Source of the DNA: Actinomycetes bacterium
Lineage (GTDB): Bacteria; Actinomycetota; Actinomycetes; JAHEKZ01
NCBI GenBank assembly: GCA_027117675.1
Contig: JAJAYM010000222.1
Location: 1-8,740 of the forward strand
Length of the DNA: 8,740 nucleotides
Direction of reading: 5' to 3'
In this document: piece by piece, positions 5,977 to 8,740 of the stretch
Layout: every line of letters starts with the position of its first letter
Numbering within the stretch: position 1 is the stretch's first letter
Program-made: the position numbers and the translations under genes
The notes under the pieces: generated by a model
What the model saw: the letters and a program-made list of their open reading frames with translations, nothing else
Told to the model about the DNA's origin: nothing
The model's database searches: none

Positions 5977-7076
5977 AGACTCTCCTCAACTGGATCGGCA
6001 TCGTTCGGGGTTGGGTCCTGCCCAAGGGCGCGCCAATCGCCGCGGTGAGCCGGCAGGCGCAGCGTGAACGTCGAGCCAGCCCCCTCCGAGCTCCAGACGC
6101 CCACCTCGCCGCCGTGGTTGGCGGCAACGTGCTTGACGATGGAGAGCCCGAGCCCGGTGCCGCCGGTGATCCGCGAGCGAGCCGGGTCGACGCGGTAGAA
6201 GCGTTCGAAGATGCGCTCGAGGTCGCGTTCGGGGATCCCGATGCCCTGGTCGGCGACGCTGATCTCGACGAGGTCATCGGCGAGATGGACACCGACCGTG
6301 ATCCGGGTGTGGTCGGGGCTGTAGTTGATGGCGTTGGCCATCAGATTACGAAGAGCTGCGGCCAACTGATCTTCGTCACCCAGGACGGAGAGTCCGTGCT
6401 GGCCGCGCACCTCTAGACGGATCTCGCGAGCCTCTGCCTCGAGGTGGGTGCTGTCGATCGCCTCGGCCACGACGTCGTCGACGTTGATGACGCGCGCTTG
6501 ACGTAAGGGGTCGTTGCTCTGCAGCCGCGACAGCGAGATGAGATCTTGCACCATCAAGGTCAGCCGGCTCGACTCGTGCTGCATCCGCAGGGCGAAGCGG
6601 CGAACAGCCTGGGGATCATCGGCAGACCCCGAGACCGCTTCGGACAGCAGCGCCAGGGCGCCGACCGGTGTCTTGAGCTCGTGGCTGACGTTGGCCACGA
6701 AGTCGCGACGGACGGCGTCCAGCCTGCGGACAGCAGTCTGATCTTCAGCTAGCAGCAGCACGTGGTCGCCGAGGGGAGCGAGTCGCACGTCGAGCACCAG
6801 CAGCTCGGTCCCGCGATGCCCGCGCGGCACCTCGACCTCGAGTTCACGCACCTCGCCGTCACGCCGCACCTGTCGAGCCATCAGCATCAGGGTCTCAACG
6901 CGGAGCCGGCTGCCGCGAATCAGGCCATACGGCAGCGCCGAAGGGCTGGAGCGCACCACCCGGTCGCGGCTGTCGAGCACCACCCACGCCGACCGAAGCG
7001 CAGACAGCACGGCCTCTGCCCCGGGGGGCAGCGCAGGCGAGCCGGCGTCCAAGGGCGTCGGCGATGGTTCGGACAC
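5973..7076 (-). CDS. senX3: SenX3-type sensor histidine kinase, apparently without membrane helices
   Basis: Kinase that phosphorylates RegX3 in response to phosphate limitation, normally held in check by PhoU and the Pst transporter. Domains in order: a PAS-like region (about 20-112), the dimerisation and phosphoacceptor helix with H132 in SHELKTP, and the ATPase domain with N box RNLMANAINYS (N248), G1 box DQGIG (276-280), F box ERIFERFYR and G2 box GGTGLGLSI (305-313). Length 367, against about 410 in M. tuberculosis. The difference lies at the N-terminus: the hydrophobic membrane segment of known SenX3/PhoR proteins is missing. Upstream of GTG 7076 the frame reaches a TGA at 7142-7140 without any ATG, GTG, TTG or CTG, so a longer form is excluded unless the sequence holds a frameshift. 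A -10 hexamer TACTCT six bases before the GTG supports this start. regX3 overlaps by 4 bases. Confidence 0.92.
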   Translation of the reverse strand: MSEPSPTPLDAGSPALPPGAEAVLSALRSAWVVLDSRDRVVRSSPSALPYGLIRGSRLRVETLMLMARQVRRDGEVRELEVEVPRGHRGTELLVLDVRLAPLGDHVLLLAEDQTAVRRLDAVRRDFVANVSHELKTPVGALALLSEAVSGSADDPQAVRRFALRMQHESSRLTLMVQDLISLSRLQSNDPLRQARVINVDDVVAEAIDSTHLEAEAREIRLEVRGQHGLSVLGDEDQLAAALRNLMANAINYSPDHTRITVGVHLADDLVEISVADQGIGIPERDLERIFERFYRVDPARSRITGGTGLGLSIVKHVAANHGGEVGVWSSEGAGSTFTLRLPAHRGDWRALGQDPTPNDADPVEESL

Positions 7077-7088
7077 CCCACAAGAGTA
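7077..7088 (-). promoter_or_regulatory. Probable leaderless promoter of senX3-regX3 (-10 TACTCT)
   Basis: Minus strand TACTCT (7088-7083), six bases, then GTG of senX3 at 7076. No Shine-Dalgarno sequence precedes the GTG. The GTTCACC-like array lies 60-109 bases further upstream, close enough for control by RegX3. Confidence 0.5.
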
Positions 7089-7147
7089 GGACGCCGGACG
7101 CGAGTGTTCGTCTGGCCGGACCCAATTCTGCCCGCCGTTTCAGAGAT

Positions 7148-7197
7148 GTTCACCCCCGCAGTGGCCACGGTTCACCGGGACTCACCTGGTGTTTACC
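7148..7197. promoter_or_regulatory. PHO-box-like array between senX3 and phoU
   Basis: Four similar heptamers on the plus strand: GTTCACC at 7148-7154, GTTCACC at 7170-7176, ACTCACC at 7180-7186, GTTTACC at 7191-7197. The offsets are 22, 10 and 11 bases, so all lie on about the same face of the helix. GTTCACC direct repeats at 11-base intervals are the established PhoP box of Streptomyces, and RegX3 of mycobacteria recognises related sequences. The array sits between the divergent senX3-regX3 and phoU promoters and can serve both. Its 3' end lies ten bases before the phoU -10. Confidence 0.7.
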
Positions 7198-7207
7198 TAT
7201 GACCCCC

Positions 7208-7220
7208 TACGCTAATCCCC
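7208..7220 (+). promoter_or_regulatory. Probable leaderless promoter of phoU (-10 TACGCT)
   Basis: TACGCT at 7208-7213, seven bases, then ATG of phoU at 7221. No ribosome site precedes the ATG (the intervening bases are AATCCCC). The GTTTACC unit at 7191-7197 occupies the position just upstream of the -10, as expected for an activator-dependent promoter with a poor -35. Confidence 0.5.
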
Positions 7221-7880
7221 ATGCGCGAGCAGTATCACGAACAACTGGCCGAGATCAGTGAACGCCTCGTCGAGATGACCCAGATGGTGGGCGACGCCAT
7301 GGGGCGCTCCACGCGGGCGCTCCTTGAAGGCGACCTCCAAGCCGCCGAGTCGGTGATCGCCAGCGACATCGACATCGACGAACGGGCCGACGCGCTCGAG
7401 GAGCTGACTCTCGACGTCATCGCCCTCCAGGCGCCGGTGGCCGGTGAGCTACGCGCCCTCGTTGGGGCGCTCCGAATCAGCACCAATCTGGAGCGAATGG
7501 GCGACCTCGCCGAGCACATCGCGAGGAGCGCCCGGCGCCGCTACCCCGATTTGGCGGTGCCTGAAGAGTTGCACGAGACCATTCGCGAGATGGGCGACCT
7601 CGCGGTGCGTCTGGTCTACGAGACCGGCGAGATCATCAAAACCGTAGACGTCGCGCACGCCCTGCGCCTTGAGGTCGAAGACGACCGGATGGACGAGCTG
7701 CACCGGCAGATGTTCATGAAGATCTTGGCCCCGGAGTGGTCACACGGCGTCGAGAGCGCGATTGACACCACGCTCATTAGCCGGTTCTACGAACGATTCG
7801 CCGACCACTCGGTGTCGATCGCCCGCCGAGTCGTGCACCAAGCGACCGGGATGCGCCCACAGACCATGGAGCAGGACTAG
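7221..7880 (+). CDS. phoU: Phosphate signalling regulator PhoU (PhoY-like)
   Basis: Cytoplasmic negative regulator that links phosphate transport to the SenX3 kinase and limits phosphate uptake when phosphate is ample. Length 219, normal for the actinobacterial PhoU/PhoY family. All-helical, made of two three-helix repeats: about 1-105 and 115-207. Each repeat carries the expected metal-cluster type motif: NLERMGDLAEHIAR at 89-102 and RFYERFADHSVSIARR at 188-203. Acidic/histidine positions D95, E98, H99 and E191, D195, H196 match between the repeats. ATG 7221 is the first start in frame after the array and lies seven bases after TACGCT. It is transcribed divergently from senX3, so the sensor and its repressor share a control region. 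Downstream comes a broken sigma-factor gene. Confidence 0.95.
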   Translation: MREQYHEQLAEISERLVEMTQMVGDAMGRSTRALLEGDLQAAESVIASDIDIDERADALEELTLDVIALQAPVAGELRALVGALRISTNLERMGDLAEHIARSARRRYPDLAVPEELHETIREMGDLAVRLVYETGEIIKTVDVAHALRLEVEDDRMDELHRQMFMKILAPEWSHGVESAIDTTLISRFYERFADHSVSIARRVVHQATGMRPQTMEQD

Positions 7881-7927
7881 CCCGGCTCGCCGATTGCACT
7901 CCTGGTGGACGCCAAGGCTCACCGAGT

Positions 7928-7962
7928 GCGGGATTGTTGGGCTTCGCGGCCGCTGATCCCGC
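7928..7962 (+). terminator. Inverted repeat after phoU
   Basis: GCGGGAT (7928-7934) and ATCCCGC (7956-7962) are perfect seven-base arms around a 21-base loop, 47 bases after the phoU stop. The large loop and lack of a T tail make termination uncertain. The rest of the 115-base spacer up to 7995 shows no gene or clear promoter. Confidence 0.3.
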
Positions 7963-7995
7963 CCCCCTCGCCCTGTATGAGTGAGGGAGGTTTGC

Positions 7996-8459
7996 TTGCT
8001 GACCTTCGAAGAGTTCGTCACGGGCGAGGGGCCGAGGATCTGACGCAGACGGCGCTGGCCAAGGTCTACCGCCATTGGTCACGGGTGGGTGCGATGGCGT
8101 ACCCAACCGCCTACGTCAAGCGCGTCCTCGTCCGCGAAGCCACCTCGTGGCGCAGGCGCAAGGCGTCTACCGAGGTGGTCACCGACAACCTCACGACGTG
8201 CGACACCCGAGCGCCGCATCCCGACCGTGCCGACGCTGTCGCCGAGGCGGACGCCATGTGGCAGCTGTTAGCGACGCTTCCGCCGAAGCAGCGGGCAGTG
8301 CTCGTCCTGCGTTACTACCAAGACAGGAGCGACGAACAGGTCGCCGAGACGGTCGGGTGCTCACCGAGCACCGTCCGGTCAAACGCCGCCCGCGCGTTCG
8401 CCACGCTGCGCGAGGCAGCTGGCGACCAGCCCAAGGAGGTCGCACGTGATCGTCGATGA
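7996..8459 (+). pseudogene. SigE-family ECF sigma factor, N-terminal deletion and frameshift
   Basis: Remnant of an ECF sigma factor of the actinobacterial SigE family. TTG at 7996, five bases after a GGGAGG ribosome site, opens a frame reading LTFEEFVTGEGP, the standard start of this family, but it hits TGA at 8041-8043. From about 8031 another frame continues with AEDLTQTALAKVYRHW (region 2.2), YPTAYVKRVLVREATSWRRR (2.3-2.4), and an intact region 4 (LPPKQRAVLVLRYYQD, then the helix-turn-helix AETVGCSPSTVRS), ending with TGA at 8457. About 15 residues of region 2.1 that should join GP to AEDL are missing, and the loss is not a multiple of three. The second frame stays open upstream to an ATG at 7977 or GTG/ATG near 7905, so a gene finder may call an intact 160-184-residue protein, but its first 40 residues are unlike any sigma factor. 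A short repeat CGAGG (8025-8029, 8033-8037) flanks the junction. Confidence 0.75.
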
Positions 8460-8697
8460 AGAGACGACGGGTACCCTGAGCGCACGGGGGCGCTTCAGGG
8501 TGCCTGGGGCGTCAACTGGGATGTCTCGGCGGGATTGGGGGTTAGTGGCCCTGACTGGCTACCGCACTGATCGCGGCTTCGGCCGCAGTGGGGTCGAGGT
8601 ACTCCCCGCCGGTCGTCGTCGGACGCAAACCGGCATCGAGGTCGTAACGCAGCGGGATGCCGGTGGGGATGTTCACCCCAGCGATCGCGTCGTCTGA
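8446..8697 (+). pseudogene. Stub of the gene following the sigma factor
   Basis: GTG at 8446 has a near-perfect ribosome site, AAGGAGG at 8433-8439, six bases upstream, and overlaps the sigma-factor stop by 14 bases, the usual arrangement for the second gene of a SigE-type operon. Only the first dozen residues (MIVDEETTGTLS) look like the start of a normal acidic N-terminus. The frame then passes through a strong hairpin (8470-8504) and runs antisense through gpmA to a stop at 8697. The second half is therefore not real coding sequence. Most likely a decayed or deleted anti-sigma or hypothetical gene; the original function cannot be read. Confidence 0.4.
8470..8504. terminator. Strong hairpin between the sigma-factor remnant and gpmA
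   Basis: Arms 8470-8483 (GGTACCCTGAGCGC) and 8490-8504 (GCGCTTCAGGGTGCC) pair over 14 base pairs with one bulged T and one G-T pair, closing on a six-base loop. It lies 38 bases beyond the gpmA stop in the minus direction, so it is a good terminator for gpmA, and it can also stop the plus-strand operon. There is no clean T tail in either direction; the minus strand continues with a modestly T-rich stretch. Confidence 0.65.
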
Positions 8698-8740
8698 GAT
8701 CTCGTCGAGGTGTTTGACCAACGCGCGCAGCGAGTTACCG
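8542..8740 (-). CDS. gpmA: 2,3-bisphosphoglycerate-dependent phosphoglycerate mutase, C-terminal end
   Basis: Glycolytic enzyme interconverting 3- and 2-phosphoglycerate through a phosphohistidine. Only the last 65 residues are inside the window. They contain the C-terminal GpmA signature: GNSLRALVKHLDEISDDAI, then NIPTGIPLRYDLDAGL, and end with TAAEAAISAVASQGH before TAA (8544-8542). The catalytic RHG motif near the N-terminus is outside. Neighbourhood of gpmA with senX3-regX3 is also found in mycobacteria, where gpm1 precedes senX3; here phoU and a broken sigma gene lie between. The gene is convergent with the sigma-factor remnant. Confidence 0.95.
   Translation of the reverse strand, partial: GNSLRALVKHLDEISDDAIAGVNIPTGIPLRYDLDAGLRPTTTGGEYLDPTAAEAAISAVASQGH

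Noticed and set aside
7077..7220. A missing membrane helix of SenX3 encoded in another frame upstream
   Set aside because: The only minus-strand frame with a start there gives a polar, Arg-rich sequence with no hydrophobic segment.
7740..8106. Minus-strand frames across the phoU end and sigma-factor start
   Set aside because: Arg/Pro-rich antisense shadows with no ribosome site or domain.
1..8740. Mobile elements, CRISPR, tRNA or rRNA genes, toxin-antitoxin or defence genes
   Set aside because: Looked for on both strands; no transposase, integrase, repeat array, cloverleaf or known defence motif is present.

Overview
The window is GC-rich chromosomal DNA from an actinobacterium. The diagnostic evidence is a CarD protein with the mycobacterial key residues at identical positions, a SenX3/RegX3/PhoU phosphate-sensing cluster, a SigE-family sigma factor of actinobacterial type, and GpmA next to the senX3 region. 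The protein style (PIN/TRAM protein between carD and ispD, SigE-type sigma factor after phoU) suggests Propionibacteriales/Nocardioidaceae, but that is an impression and not a demonstration.

Left block (1-3651, all minus strand): carD, a YacL-like membrane PIN/TRAM protein, ispD, ispF and the N-terminal half of cysS. The YacL-like gene overlaps ispD by 4 bases and ispD overlaps ispF by 1 base, so these three are a tightly coupled operon. cysS follows after a 78-base gap holding a hairpin and what looks like its own leaderless promoter. The block combines the rRNA-promoter regulator CarD, two steps of the MEP isoprenoid pathway and cysteinyl-tRNA synthetase, and the yacL-ispD-ispF-cysS order recalls Bacillus.

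Middle block (3907-5239, plus strand): two envelope proteins I cannot assign to a named family. One is a single-pass membrane protein with a thioredoxin-like outer domain carrying CxxC. The other is a small lipoprotein. They end convergently against the phosphate regulon.

Right block (5296-7880): regX3 and senX3 (minus, 4-base overlap) diverge from phoU (plus). The 144-base spacer holds four GTTCACC-like heptamers, a PHO-box array suited to control both directions. This SenX3 appears to lack the usual N-terminal membrane helices.

End block (7881-8740): a SigE-family sigma factor that is frameshifted by an internal deletion near its N-terminus, a stub of the gene that would follow it, a strong hairpin, and the C-terminal end of gpmA on the minus strand.

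A recurring feature is a TANNNT hexamer exactly 6 or 7 bases before the start codon of cysS, the lipoprotein, senX3 and phoU, which indicates leaderless transcription. I see no mobile element, CRISPR, tRNA or rRNA, and no clearly new multi-gene system. No gene-free stretch exceeds about 255 bases.
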